A stretch of DNA of 64,000 nucleotides from Clostridia bacterium (GTDB lineage: Bacteria; Bacillota; Clostridia; Peptostreptococcales; Anaerovoracaceae), in assembly GCA_900754795.1 (NCBI GenBank), contig CAAEEA010000061.1, positions 4,549 to 68,548 on the forward strand. Direction: 5' to 3'. Both the position numbers and the translations under genes were made by a program. How positions within the stretch are numbered: the first letter of the stretch is position 1; each line of letters starts with the position of its first letter. The notes under the pieces were generated by a model. The model had not been told where the DNA came from and ran no database searches. It saw nothing but the letters and a program-made list of their open reading frames with translations. Shown piece by piece: positions 46,471 to 54,131 of the stretch.

Positions 46471-47199
46471 ATGGGAAGACACGGTACCATAGCCGGGAGA
46501 AAAGCGGCTCAGGATTCCAAGAGAGCGGCGCTGTTTACAAAATACGCGAGAGCTATAACGGTAGCTGCCAAGGACGGAGGAGATCCTGAATACAACGCGT
46601 CTTTGAGACTGGCTATCGAAAAGGCCAAGGCAATTTCGATGCCTAATGATAATATCAACAGAGCCATAAAAAAAGGAACAGGCGAGCTGGCGGGGGAGAC
46701 ATACGAAGAACTCAAATTTGAGGGCTACGGAGTAGCCGGAGTCGCGGTCATAGTTGAAGCTCTGACTGATAACACAAACAGAACCACGTCGTCCGTAAGA
46801 TCTACGTTTGATAAATACGGCGGCAACCTCGGTTCACCGGGATGTGTTTCGTACATGTTCTCACGCAGAGGAGTCATAATCATAGAAAAGAACGACAGCA
46901 CAGATGAAGACAGCCTGCTGGAAGCTGCTCTTGAAGCCGGAGCCGACGATATGCAGGTGCAGGAGGACAGCTACGAAATCCTCACTGATCCTTCGGTACA
47001 TACGGACGTTCACCATGCTCTTGCCGACGCCGGATATGAGATCGCGGAGTCGGATGTTGAGATGATTCCTTCCGTAGAATCGACGCCTACGGATCCCGGA
47101 GACATCAAGAAGCTTAAAAAAATGATAGAGCTTCTTGAAGATAACGATGACGTGCAGAAGGTATATACAAATTGTTCCATTGACCTTTACGAGGAATAA
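46471..47199 (+). CDS. YebC/PmpR family protein
   Basis: A 242-residue three-domain protein, RHGTIAGRKAAQDSKRAALFTKYARAITVAAK at the start, then SMPNDNINRAIKKGTGE, YEGYG-type FEGYGVAGVAVIVEALTDN and a C-terminal acidic domain ending in DVQKVYTNCSID. The family was long called transcriptional regulators; recent work links some members to relief of ribosome stalling at proline runs. The start reads MGRHG rather than MAGHS, as in other clostridial copies. GGAGG precedes the ATG; monocistronic from a good promoter. Confidence 0.92.
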   Translation: MGRHGTIAGRKAAQDSKRAALFTKYARAITVAAKDGGDPEYNASLRLAIEKAKAISMPNDNINRAIKKGTGELAGETYEELKFEGYGVAGVAVIVEALTDNTNRTTSSVRSTFDKYGGNLGSPGCVSYMFSRRGVIIIEKNDSTDEDSLLEAALEAGADDMQVQEDSYEILTDPSVHTDVHHALADAGYEIAESDVEMIPSVESTPTDPGDIKKLKKMIELLEDNDDVQKVYTNCSIDLYEE

Positions 47200-47216
47200 T
47201 CTTCTTTGCCTTCGAT

Positions 47217-47222
47217 TATAAT
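47217..47222 (+). promoter_or_regulatory. -10 box at the head of the structured leader
   Basis: A consensus TATAAT. Usual spacing puts +1 at 47228-47230, exactly where the outer pairing strand of the RNA below begins. No convincing -35 box at 16-18 bases. Confidence 0.5.
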
Positions 47223-47227
47223 TAAAA

Positions 47228-47413
47228 GTATTCCTGGGTTACGCGACGGGGAAACATAATTGAACCTACATTTACGCATTGGGAATCCGGAGTTTCCGAA
47301 ACATTATGTCAGGCCTCATTTTTCAGTGGAAGACAGAAGTCAGGAACAGGGCACCCACCTATCACTGATAGGGCGTCAATTATTTCCCTGACGGTATCCC
47401 GGGATCAGAATAC
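47228..47413 (+). ncRNA. Candidate structured RNA, domain A (6S-like rod or riboswitch; class unknown)
   Basis: No gene fits this stretch. The ends pair: gtattc (47228) with gaatac (47408), ctggg (47234) with cccgg (47398), and, after an internal loop, cgggg (47247) with ccctg (47386). Inside lie acataat/attatgt (47254/47303) and a hairpin cctatc/gatagg (47358/47367). A -10 box sits just before the first pairing strand. Size and rod shape resemble 6S RNA. Alternatively, GGGAATCCGG and AAGTCAGGA recall pieces of cobalamin riboswitches, but in the wrong arrangement. The class is not assigned. Confidence 0.45.
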
Positions 47414-47503
47414 CGCGACGGATCGCAGCCTCCTGACATTGCATGAAGCATGTTTGGCAGAAAAGACAGAAGTCTTATTGGTCTGCGGGCAATCAGGCCG
47501 CGG
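47413..47503 (+). ncRNA. Candidate structured RNA, domain B (long nested hairpin)
   Basis: A nested fold directly after domain A: ccgcg/cgcgg (47413/47499), cctga/tcagg plus ttgc/gcaa (47432-47442 with 47489-47497), gcag/ctgc (47457/47483) and an apical aagac-AGAA-gtctt hairpin (47463-47476). The 10-mer gacagaagtc at its tip also occurs in domain A at 47332. No coding frame with a ribosome binding site was found. It could be the second half of one long leader to the transporter genes, or a separate small RNA. Confidence 0.4.
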
Positions 47504-47526
47504 TTAGGGCTGATCATATGATATGT

Positions 47527-47532
47527 TATAAT
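47527..47532 (+). promoter_or_regulatory. Extended -10 promoter for the nickel-type ABC/lar operon
   Basis: TATAAT with TGT directly upstream (TGN-TATAAT). The -35 position (TTAGGG) is poor, which suits an activated or repressed promoter. +1 is expected near 47539. Confidence 0.5.
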
Positions 47533-47551
47533 GTATGTTATGAAGACATAC
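47533..47551 (+). promoter_or_regulatory. 19-bp inverted repeat over the predicted transcription start
   Basis: GTATGTTAT-G-AAGACATAC: a 9-1-9 inverted repeat, seven of nine positions symmetric, directly after the -10 box. The size and placement fit a repressor operator of the Fur/PerR/Zur type or another dimeric regulator. It does not fit the E. coli NikR spacing (16 bases between GTATGA half-sites). The half TATGTTAT is repeated 12 bases upstream at 47522. Confidence 0.45.
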
Positions 47552-47592
47552 GGTTTTTCTGAAGAAAAAACAGAGATAATCGTATGTTTTTT
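47546..47592 (+). terminator. Possible attenuator/terminator just before the binding-protein gene
   Basis: Outer helix acatacg (47546) with cgtatgt (47581), inner helix gtttttc/gaaaaac, then six T. The left strand can instead pair with gtatgt at 47533, so two exclusive folds exist when transcription comes from upstream. The T-run ends about 14 bases before the ribosome binding site. Confidence 0.45.
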
Positions 47593-47616
47593 ATTGTTAA
47601 AAATCAGGAGAAAAAA

Positions 47617-49152
47617 ATGAAAAAGTTAACGACAGCCGCGCTCATCATGTTCGTTCTTTTTTTACTGGTTTCATGCGAAAGCACTGTGAACGGGGATGAA
47701 GAAACGCTGGTGTACGGAAGCGGAGACTATACGAGAATAAATCCGGCAATGGATGAACACGGAGAGATTAACAGTCTTCTCTTTGACGGACTGACCGCCA
47801 GAGACGGAGACAACCGGACAGTACCCGGACTTGCCGAAGACTGGGATTATGATGAGGAGACTTATACATATACTTTTTATCTGAGAAAAAACGTCAGATG
47901 GCATGACGGAGAGCCTTTTACAGCCGGGGATGTCCGGTTTACCGTTGAAGCGATTATGGATCCGGACAACGGCTCAGAGAACGCGCCTGATTTTGAAGAT
48001 GTTGAGGAGGTCAATGTCTTAGACGATTATACTGTTTCTTTCAGGCTTTCCGCGCCTAACGCGGCTTTTCTTGATTATATGACTATGGCTGTTCTCCCTG
48101 AGCACCTGCTTTCAGGAGAAGATATGCAGGAGTCGGAATTTTTCAGAGCGCCGGTGGGGACAGGGCCTTACATCCTTGACAGCTGGGAAGAGGGACAGGC
48201 CATAATCCTGGTAAAAAATACGGATTATTACAAAGGCGAGCCTGATATAGACAGAGTGGTATTTAAGATCGTAACTGATGACAATGCCAGGGCAATGCAG
48301 ATGCAGAGCGGAGAGCTTGATCTTGCCCTGCTTACTCCAAAAGATTCAGAAAAATTTCTCGGAGAAGACGGATACGCGGTATACCCTATGGAAACGTCCG
48401 ATTACAGGGGAATCATGTTCAACTTCGCAAACGAATACTGGCAAAAAAACAGAGACATGATTCCGGCCGTATGCTGCGGCATAGACAGGGAAGCAATAGT
48501 TGATTCGGTGCTTCACGGTCACGGAATACCGGCATACGGTCCCCTGCAGAGAAATATTTACAATAACCGGGACGTGGAACATTATGACTATGATCCGGAC
48601 AGAGCCCGGAAAATCCTTGAAGACGCCGGATACACTGTGGGAGAAAACGGATTTTATGAAAGAGACGGTGAAGAAGCGGGTTTTGTCATAAGCGTGGGAG
48701 CGGGAGACCAGGTGAGGCTGGACATTGCGCAGGCGGTATGCCAGCAGCTGGCCGGAATAGGAATCAACTGCAGCGTAGAGGTTCCGGCTCAGGTGGACTG
48801 GAGCGGCCAGATGGCGTATCTGATAGGCTGGGGCAGTCCCTTTGACGCCGATGATCATACGTATAAAGTTTTCGGAACAGGCAAGGGAGCCAATTATTCA
48901 TCCTATTCCAATGGGGATGTGGATAAATATCTGACAGCGGCAAGGAGTTCAGACGATCCGCAGGTAAGAGCGGAGGCCTATGACAGCTTTCAGGAAGCTC
49001 TTGCCGAAGACCCGCCTTTTGCCTTTATCTGCTATGTAGACGCGGATTATGTGGCAAAAGACACGATAAAAGGTATCAGTGAAGATACGGTCATGGGACA
49101 TCATGGCGCGGGGATATTCTGGAATATTACGGAGTGGACAATACAGCAGTGA
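47617..49152 (+). CDS. ABC transporter substrate-binding lipoprotein (peptide/nickel type)
   Basis: A 511-residue extracellular binding protein of the DppA/NikA/OppA family (SBP family 5). A signal sequence ends in lipobox LVSC (Cys18-20 region). The mature part opens LVYGSGDYTRINPAMDEHGEINSLLFDGL and has the family segments LRKNVRWHDGEPFTAGDVRFT, APVGTGPYILDSW and INCSVEVPAQVDW. The ATG used has CAGGAG; the frame opens 11 codons earlier inside the terminator-like hairpin. Gene order with an ATPase pair, two permeases and larEBC suggests nickel or a nickel complex as cargo. This is inference from context. Confidence 0.85.
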   Translation: MKKLTTAALIMFVLFLLVSCESTVNGDEETLVYGSGDYTRINPAMDEHGEINSLLFDGLTARDGDNRTVPGLAEDWDYDEETYTYTFYLRKNVRWHDGEPFTAGDVRFTVEAIMDPDNGSENAPDFEDVEEVNVLDDYTVSFRLSAPNAAFLDYMTMAVLPEHLLSGEDMQESEFFRAPVGTGPYILDSWEEGQAIILVKNTDYYKGEPDIDRVVFKIVTDDNARAMQMQSGELDLALLTPKDSEKFLGEDGYAVYPMETSDYRGIMFNFANEYWQKNRDMIPAVCCGIDREAIVDSVLHGHGIPAYGPLQRNIYNNRDVEHYDYDPDRARKILEDAGYTVGENGFYERDGEEAGFVISVGAGDQVRLDIAQAVCQQLAGIGINCSVEVPAQVDWSGQMAYLIGWGSPFDADDHTYKVFGTGKGANYSSYSNGDVDKYLTAARSSDDPQVRAEAYDSFQEALAEDPPFAFICYVDADYVAKDTIKGISEDTVMGHHGAGIFWNITEWTIQQ

Positions 49153-50780
49153 TGAGAGAGAAAAATATTTTAGAAGTGAAGGATCTTTCGGTGAGTTTCC
49201 TCGCTGCAAAAGGAGAAATCGAAGCGGTAAAAAATGTGACTTTTGATCTGCGAAAAGGCGAGATACTTGCCATAGCCGGAGAATCGGGATGCGGCAAGAG
49301 CGTTCTCTGCAAGGCGATTATGAAGCTCCTTCCGGAAAACGCCTTTTTAAAGAGCGGCAGGATAAAGATAAACGGAGAAGATATAACTGATTTTTGCCGC
49401 AAGCAAATGGATAAACTAAGAGGAAAAGCTTTTTCCATGATCTTTCAGGATCCCATGAGTTCTCTTGATCCTACGTATCCCGTGGGAGATCAGATCGCAG
49501 AGGCTGTCATGGCGCACAGTCCGCAGACAAGCATAAATGAAGCGCGTCAGAGGGCGGTCGGACTGATGGAAATGGCAGGTATAGGAAGACCCGAAGACAG
49601 ATACTTCATGTATCCTTATGAGCTTTCCGGAGGTATGAGACAGAGGATCGTCATAGCGATAGCGATGGCCCAGAAACCTCTGATGATATTCGCGGATGAA
49701 CCGACCACGTCTCTTGATGTGACTGTTCAGTCCGATATACTGGATCTTTTCAGCCGGATAAAAAACGAGACCGGCACTTCTGTCGTGTTTATCTCTCACG
49801 ATCTCTCCGCGGCGGCAGGCATAGCCGACAGGGTTATCGTCATGAAAGACGGGCAGATAACAGAAACCGGAACGGCGGATGATATCTATTTCAGGCCGGA
49901 ACATCCCTATACCGCCGAGCTGATCAGATACGCCTCCGGTATCGGGGCAGAATCTGAAAAGAGGATAACAGGAGATACGCTTCTTGACGTGAGAGGGCTT
50001 ACGCTCAGTTTCAGGCTCGGGCGGTCATCTTCGGTTAAAGCGGTAGACGACCTTTCTTTTAATATAAGGGAAGGCGAGATATTCGGGCTTGCGGGCGAGT
50101 CCGGATCGGGCAAGTCAACAGCCGCAAGATGTATAATGGGTATATACGGCCCGGATCGTGGAGAAGTGTATTTTGACGGCGTCAATATAACAGATCCCGC
50201 AGCGACCCGGCAGCAGAAAAAGCTTTTGAGAACGTCCATACAGATGGTTTTTCAGGATCCGGCCGCGAGTCTCAACGAGAGAATGAAGATAAAAGATATA
50301 ATAACAGAACCGCTGAAGATAAATCATATGAAGCCCGCGGCGGATTCTTTGAGAGAAGAAGCTCAAAATCTCCTTGAAGATGTCGGACTTAACAGATCGC
50401 TGGCGGACAGGTATCCGGCGGAACTTTCAGGCGGCATGAGGCAGCGGGTAGCCATAGCAAGAGCTCTTTCCACGCGCCCAAGGCTGATAATAGCTGACGA
50501 GCCGGTATCTTCTCTTGACGCGCCTGTCAGGACCCAGATAATCGAATTGTTCAGAAAGCTGAGAAAAGAAAGGGGATTTTCCCTGCTGTTCATAGCCCAC
50601 GACCTTTCTCTGATACGAAATTTCTGTGACAGAACAGGAGTGATGTTCAGAGGAAAAATGGTCGAAATGGCAGAAACAGAAAACCTGTTTTCTGATCCGC
50701 GCCATCCGTACACGATCTCGCTTCTTTCAGCCATACCAGCACCGGACCCTGTAAAAGAGAGAGCTAAGAGGAAAAGATAA
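49152..50780 (+). CDS. Fused double-ATPase of a nickel/peptide-type ABC importer
   Basis: A 542-residue cytoplasmic protein with two complete nucleotide-binding domains, equivalent to NikD plus NikE or DppD plus DppF. Domain 1 has GESGCGKSV, the signature LSGGMRQR and ADEPTTSLD; domain 2 has GESGSGKST, LSGGMRQR and ADEPVSSLD. Each is followed by the HPYT-type C-terminal piece of the peptide/nickel group. The ATG used overlaps the preceding stop (TGATG), giving coupled translation; a GTG six codons upstream is possible. The fusion of both ATPases into one chain is less common than separate genes. Confidence 0.9.
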   Translation: MREKNILEVKDLSVSFLAAKGEIEAVKNVTFDLRKGEILAIAGESGCGKSVLCKAIMKLLPENAFLKSGRIKINGEDITDFCRKQMDKLRGKAFSMIFQDPMSSLDPTYPVGDQIAEAVMAHSPQTSINEARQRAVGLMEMAGIGRPEDRYFMYPYELSGGMRQRIVIAIAMAQKPLMIFADEPTTSLDVTVQSDILDLFSRIKNETGTSVVFISHDLSAAAGIADRVIVMKDGQITETGTADDIYFRPEHPYTAELIRYASGIGAESEKRITGDTLLDVRGLTLSFRLGRSSSVKAVDDLSFNIREGEIFGLAGESGSGKSTAARCIMGIYGPDRGEVYFDGVNITDPAATRQQKKLLRTSIQMVFQDPAASLNERMKIKDIITEPLKINHMKPAADSLREEAQNLLEDVGLNRSLADRYPAELSGGMRQRVAIARALSTRPRLIIADEPVSSLDAPVRTQIIELFRKLRKERGFSLLFIAHDLSLIRNFCDRTGVMFRGKMVEMAETENLFSDPRHPYTISLLSAIPAPDPVKERAKRKR

Positions 50781-51774
50781 TGAGGATATTATATTTTTGC
50801 AAAAAACTGCTCCTGTTCCTGCTGAGCATATTTATCCTCTCCGCGGGAGTTTTCTATATATCGAGACTCGCGCCGGGAGATCCCCTCGTCTCTTACTACG
50901 GAGACAGAGCCGAAAAAATGACAGCGCTGGAAAGATCTGCGGCGGAAGAAAGACTTGGACTCGACGATCCCATATATGTTCAGTATATCCGCTGGGCAGA
51001 GGGAGCTCTCGATGGAGACTTTGGAATATCTTATAAATATAAAACGGATGTGACTGAAGTGATAGGGAGCAGAATAGGAAATACACTGCTCCTCGGAGGA
51101 TTGGGATTTTTCCTGATTTTTACCATTGCTCCCTGCATTGGCGTTTTGTGCGTATGGCATGAGGGGAAATTTCCCGACCGCCTGATATGTAAAGCCGGTA
51201 CGGCCGTCAGCTGCGTGCCCGAATTCTGGATGTGTCTTGTGCTCATACTTTTTTTTCAGTTACGCTCAGGTGGCTGCCCGCGAGCGGAGCTTACAGTGTG
51301 GGAGGCGGCGGGGCTGCAGACAGAGCGGTTCATCTTATTTTACCGCTTACTGTAGTCGTTATCAGTCATTTGTGGTATTATGCTTATATGGTAAGAAACA
51401 GACTGATGGAAGAAGTACGGGCGGAATATGTACTCCTTGTTAAGGCAGAAGGTCTTACAAAGAGCCGGATAATCTTCCGTCACTGTCTGAGAAACATGAT
51501 ACCCTCATATCTGAGTATGATGGCCGTATCTGTTCCTCACATAATGGGAGGGACGTATATAGTAGAAACGGTGTTTTCATACCCGGGAATCGGTACTCTG
51601 TCCTATGAGAGCGCCCGATATCAGGATTATAATCTGCTCATGCTTCTGTGCCTCCTTTCGGGGGCAGCAGTGATATTCTTTAACATGATCGCGGGGATTA
51701 TCAGTGAAAAAACAGATCCCAGGCTAAGGCGCGGTTTTCGCCCTCCTGCAGAGGAGGTGAGGGCAGATGGATAA
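50780..51774 (+). pseudogene. First permease of the ABC importer (NikB/DppB type), frame broken at an 8-T run
   Basis: The first frame runs from 50780 to a stop ending at 51355; the family sequence leaves it at T51249-51256 and continues one frame back to 51774. Joined, the protein is about 331 residues and reads FWMCLVLILFF then SVTLRWLPASGAY, just as intact DppB proteins do. N-terminal helix and the RLAPGDP motif are present, and the EAA loop is in the second part (VRAEYVLLVKAEGLTKSRI). The break needs one extra T or a -1 slip on T-TTT-TTT. If real, the importer would lack one channel subunit unless recoded. It overlaps the next permease gene by 8 bases. Confidence 0.85.
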
Positions 51775-52591
51775 GACAAAAGTAAAAAGACCGCTTTTTT
51801 CGGCCGCTGTCCTGACCATCATACTGGCCGGCTGTATGTTCTGCGATGTTTTCGTTACTTCAGACCCGGCATACATGGATCTTTACAATGTATCGTCACC
51901 GCCGGGAAGAGAAAATTTTTTCGGTACAGATACCATGGGCAGAGATATTTTTTCCATGATCTGGTACGGAGGGCGCGTGTCCCTTATTATAGGATTTTTA
52001 TCAGCGGCGATTTCTGCTGTTATTGCCGTTATCACAGGCTCGGTGAGCGGGCTTTGTCCTCCGTGGCTTGACAACGCGATAATGAGATTTACGGACATAT
52101 TTCTGAGCGTGCCGAGTCTTCTGCTGATTATTTTCATACAGGCCGCTCTGGGACCGGCGGGCGTTATAAGTATATCGTTCGTGACAGGCATTACCTCATG
52201 GCTGGCTATGGCCAAAGTGGTTAGAACAGAAGTAAAACAGCTGAGCAGGAGTGAATTTGTCATTGCCAGCCGGTGTATGGGTGGAAGCTTTTTTCACATC
52301 CTTACCGTACATATGATTCCCAATCTCCTGCCTTCAATAATGTTTATGATAGTGATGAACATAAGGAATGCCATAGTGGCTGAATCAACGCTGAGTTTTA
52401 TGGGAACAGGACTTCCTCTTGACATTATTTCTTGGGGCAGTATGCTGTCCCTTGCCGGGAACAGCCTGTTTTCAGGGTGTTGGTGGATCGTTCTCATACC
52501 GGGAGCTTTCCTGACGATAACTCTGATGTGCGTTACGGCCATAGCCGGATATATGAAAGACAGCCTCAGCCACAGGCACAGCAATATTTGA
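51767..52591 (+). CDS. Second permease of the ABC importer (NikC/DppC type)
   Basis: A 274-residue inner-membrane protein with about six helices. N-terminal FFGTDTMGRDIFSMIWYGGRVSL is the family signature, and the EAA loop is VRTEVKQLSRSEFVIASRCMGGSFFHIL. GAGGAGG lies nine bases before the start. It pairs with the damaged NikB-type permease just upstream. larE follows 17 bases after its stop. Confidence 0.9.
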   Translation: MDKTKVKRPLFSAAVLTIILAGCMFCDVFVTSDPAYMDLYNVSSPPGRENFFGTDTMGRDIFSMIWYGGRVSLIIGFLSAAISAVIAVITGSVSGLCPPWLDNAIMRFTDIFLSVPSLLLIIFIQAALGPAGVISISFVTGITSWLAMAKVVRTEVKQLSRSEFVIASRCMGGSFFHILTVHMIPNLLPSIMFMIVMNIRNAIVAESTLSFMGTGLPLDIISWGSMLSLAGNSLFSGCWWIVLIPGAFLTITLMCVTAIAGYMKDSLSHRHSNI

Positions 52592-52608
52592 TTTTACCGG
52601 AGAACAAA

Positions 52609-53364
52609 ATGGAAATCAGAGATTTTTTCAGGGAAAATAAAAAAGTTGCCATAGCTTTTTCAGGAGGAACTGATTCGGCTTATCTTCTGCATGAAGCGGC
52701 AGAAGCGGGCGCGGATGTTTATGCGTATTTAGTAAAGAGCGAGTTTCAGCCGTCACGGGAAATTGAAGACGCTGAGCGGGTAATAAGAAGCTTACGCGGT
52801 AAAAACATTAAATTTAAAGTGATACCGGTCAGTGTGCTCGATGACGCCGCCATAACGCTCAACGGGGAAGACAGATGTTATCACTGCAAAAAAAAGATAT
52901 TGTCCGTCATCGCAAAAGAGGCGGCCAAAGACGGCTGCCATGTGGTTGCCGACGGCACCAACGCGTCAGATCCTGAAGATGAAAGACCGGGAATGAGGGC
53001 TTTGAGTGAACTGGGAGTGCGTTCTCCTCTGAGAGAAGCAGGCATTTGCAAGAATGAAATCAGGAGAGAATCGGGTAAAGCCGGGCTGTTCACAGCCGAT
53101 AAGCCTGCATATGCCTGTCTGGCTACAAGAATCTGCTCCGGTGAGGAAATAACTTCAGACAAGCTTCGGATCACGGAAAAAGCGGAGGATTTTCTTTACG
53201 GTCTCGGTCTCAGAGATTTCAGAGTAAGACTTTCAGGAAGAACAGCAAAGATCCAGGTCAGAGGCGAGCAGTTTGATCTCGTTTGGTCAAATCGCGAAAA
53301 AATAGTAAGTGAACTGAAGAAATACTACGACGGAATTATGCTTGATATGGAGGAAAGAAGATGA
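52609..53364 (+). CDS. larE: ATP-dependent sulfur transferase LarE
   Basis: Adds sulfur to the carboxylated pyridinium ring in synthesis of the nickel-pincer nucleotide (NPN) cofactor. The 251-residue PP-loop protein has the ATP motif FSGGTDSAYLLHEA (17-30), VADGTNASD and ATRICSGEEITSDKLRITEKAE. Cys176 (RIC) lies at the number of the sacrificial Cys of Lactobacillus plantarum LarE, but Cys170 is close by and Cys90/Cys93 form CYHC, so an iron-sulfur-dependent, non-sacrificial form is also possible. The start has CCGGAG six bases upstream; the open frame extends back into the permease but is not coding there. Overlaps larB by four bases. Confidence 0.93.
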   Translation: MEIRDFFRENKKVAIAFSGGTDSAYLLHEAAEAGADVYAYLVKSEFQPSREIEDAERVIRSLRGKNIKFKVIPVSVLDDAAITLNGEDRCYHCKKKILSVIAKEAAKDGCHVVADGTNASDPEDERPGMRALSELGVRSPLREAGICKNEIRRESGKAGLFTADKPAYACLATRICSGEEITSDKLRITEKAEDFLYGLGLRDFRVRLSGRTAKIQVRGEQFDLVWSNREKIVSELKKYYDGIMLDMEERR

Positions 53365-54131
53365 ACAGCGACATAAAAAAGATTCTCGAAGCTGTCAGAT
53401 CCGAAGAAATGTCTGTAGACGAAGCTTTGCTCAAAATAAAGAAAAAACCTTTTGAGGATATAGGATTTGCCAAGGTGGATCTGCAGCGCAATGTGCGTCA
53501 GGGCGCGTCGGAAGTAATATACGGAGCGGGTAAGACGCCGGAGCAGATCATCGCCATAGCCGCGGCCATGATAGAAAACGGTCAGGAAAACATACTGATA
53601 ACGAGGCTGGACAGCGGCGCGGCGGATACAGTGGGACGTGAGTTCGATCTTGATTACCGAAAGGAAGCCGGAATCGGAATGATAGGCAGACCGCGTCCGG
53701 CAGACGGTCTCGGTTACATACTTGTAGCCACCGGAGGAACAAGCGACATACCTGTAGCCGAAGAAGCCGCTCTTACCGCGCTTTTCCTCGGAAACGAAGT
53801 CAGGAGGCTCTATGATGTCGGCGTTGCCGGGCTGCACCGCACTCTGGCGCACCTGGACGATATAATGGGAGCGAGCGTGATTATCGCCATAGCCGGTATG
53901 GAAGGAGCGCTGGCCAGCGTTATAGGCGGCCTTGCCGACTGCCCTGTAATAGCGGTTCCCACAAGCGTCGGCTACGGAGCTTCCTTTGACGGACTCACCG
54001 CGCTTCTTTCAATGCTCAATTCCTGCGCCAGCGGAGTATCTGTAGTTAACATTGACAATGGTTTTGGGGCAGGCTATCTGGCCGGTATGATAAATCACAT
54101 GTCCTGCGCCGGAAAGGAGGACAGGTTATGA
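53361..54131 (+). CDS. larB: Nickel-pincer cofactor biosynthesis protein LarB
   Basis: Carboxylates and hydrolyses nicotinic acid adenine dinucleotide in the first step of NPN synthesis. The 256-residue protein has the N-terminal segment (VDEALLKIKKKPFEDIGFAKVDLQR) and a PurE-like C-terminal domain with EVIYGAGKTPEQI, VATGGTSDIPVAEEA, HRTLAHLDDIM and VPTSVGYGASFDGLTALLSMLNSCA. All are typical. It overlaps larE and larC by four bases each, so the three are translated as a unit. Confidence 0.95.
   Translation: MNSDIKKILEAVRSEEMSVDEALLKIKKKPFEDIGFAKVDLQRNVRQGASEVIYGAGKTPEQIIAIAAAMIENGQENILITRLDSGAADTVGREFDLDYRKEAGIGMIGRPRPADGLGYILVATGGTSDIPVAEEAALTALFLGNEVRRLYDVGVAGLHRTLAHLDDIMGASVIIAIAGMEGALASVIGGLADCPVIAVPTSVGYGASFDGLTALLSMLNSCASGVSVVNIDNGFGAGYLAGMINHMSCAGKEDRL

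Noticed and set aside
47331..47360. Cobalamin riboswitch, suggested by AAGTCAGGA
   Set aside because: The other conserved blocks (GGTGAAA after GGGAA, CCCGCCACTGT, and GACCTGCC after the B12 box) are missing or in the wrong order. Kept only as a remark on the leader RNA.
47405..47420. T-box, suggested by TACCGCG
   Set aside because: There is no GGTGG before it, no specifier stem pattern and no terminator directly downstream.
47533..47551. NikR operator
   Set aside because: NikR half-sites GTATGA/TCATAC are 16 bases apart; here the halves are seven apart. A different dimeric regulator fits better.
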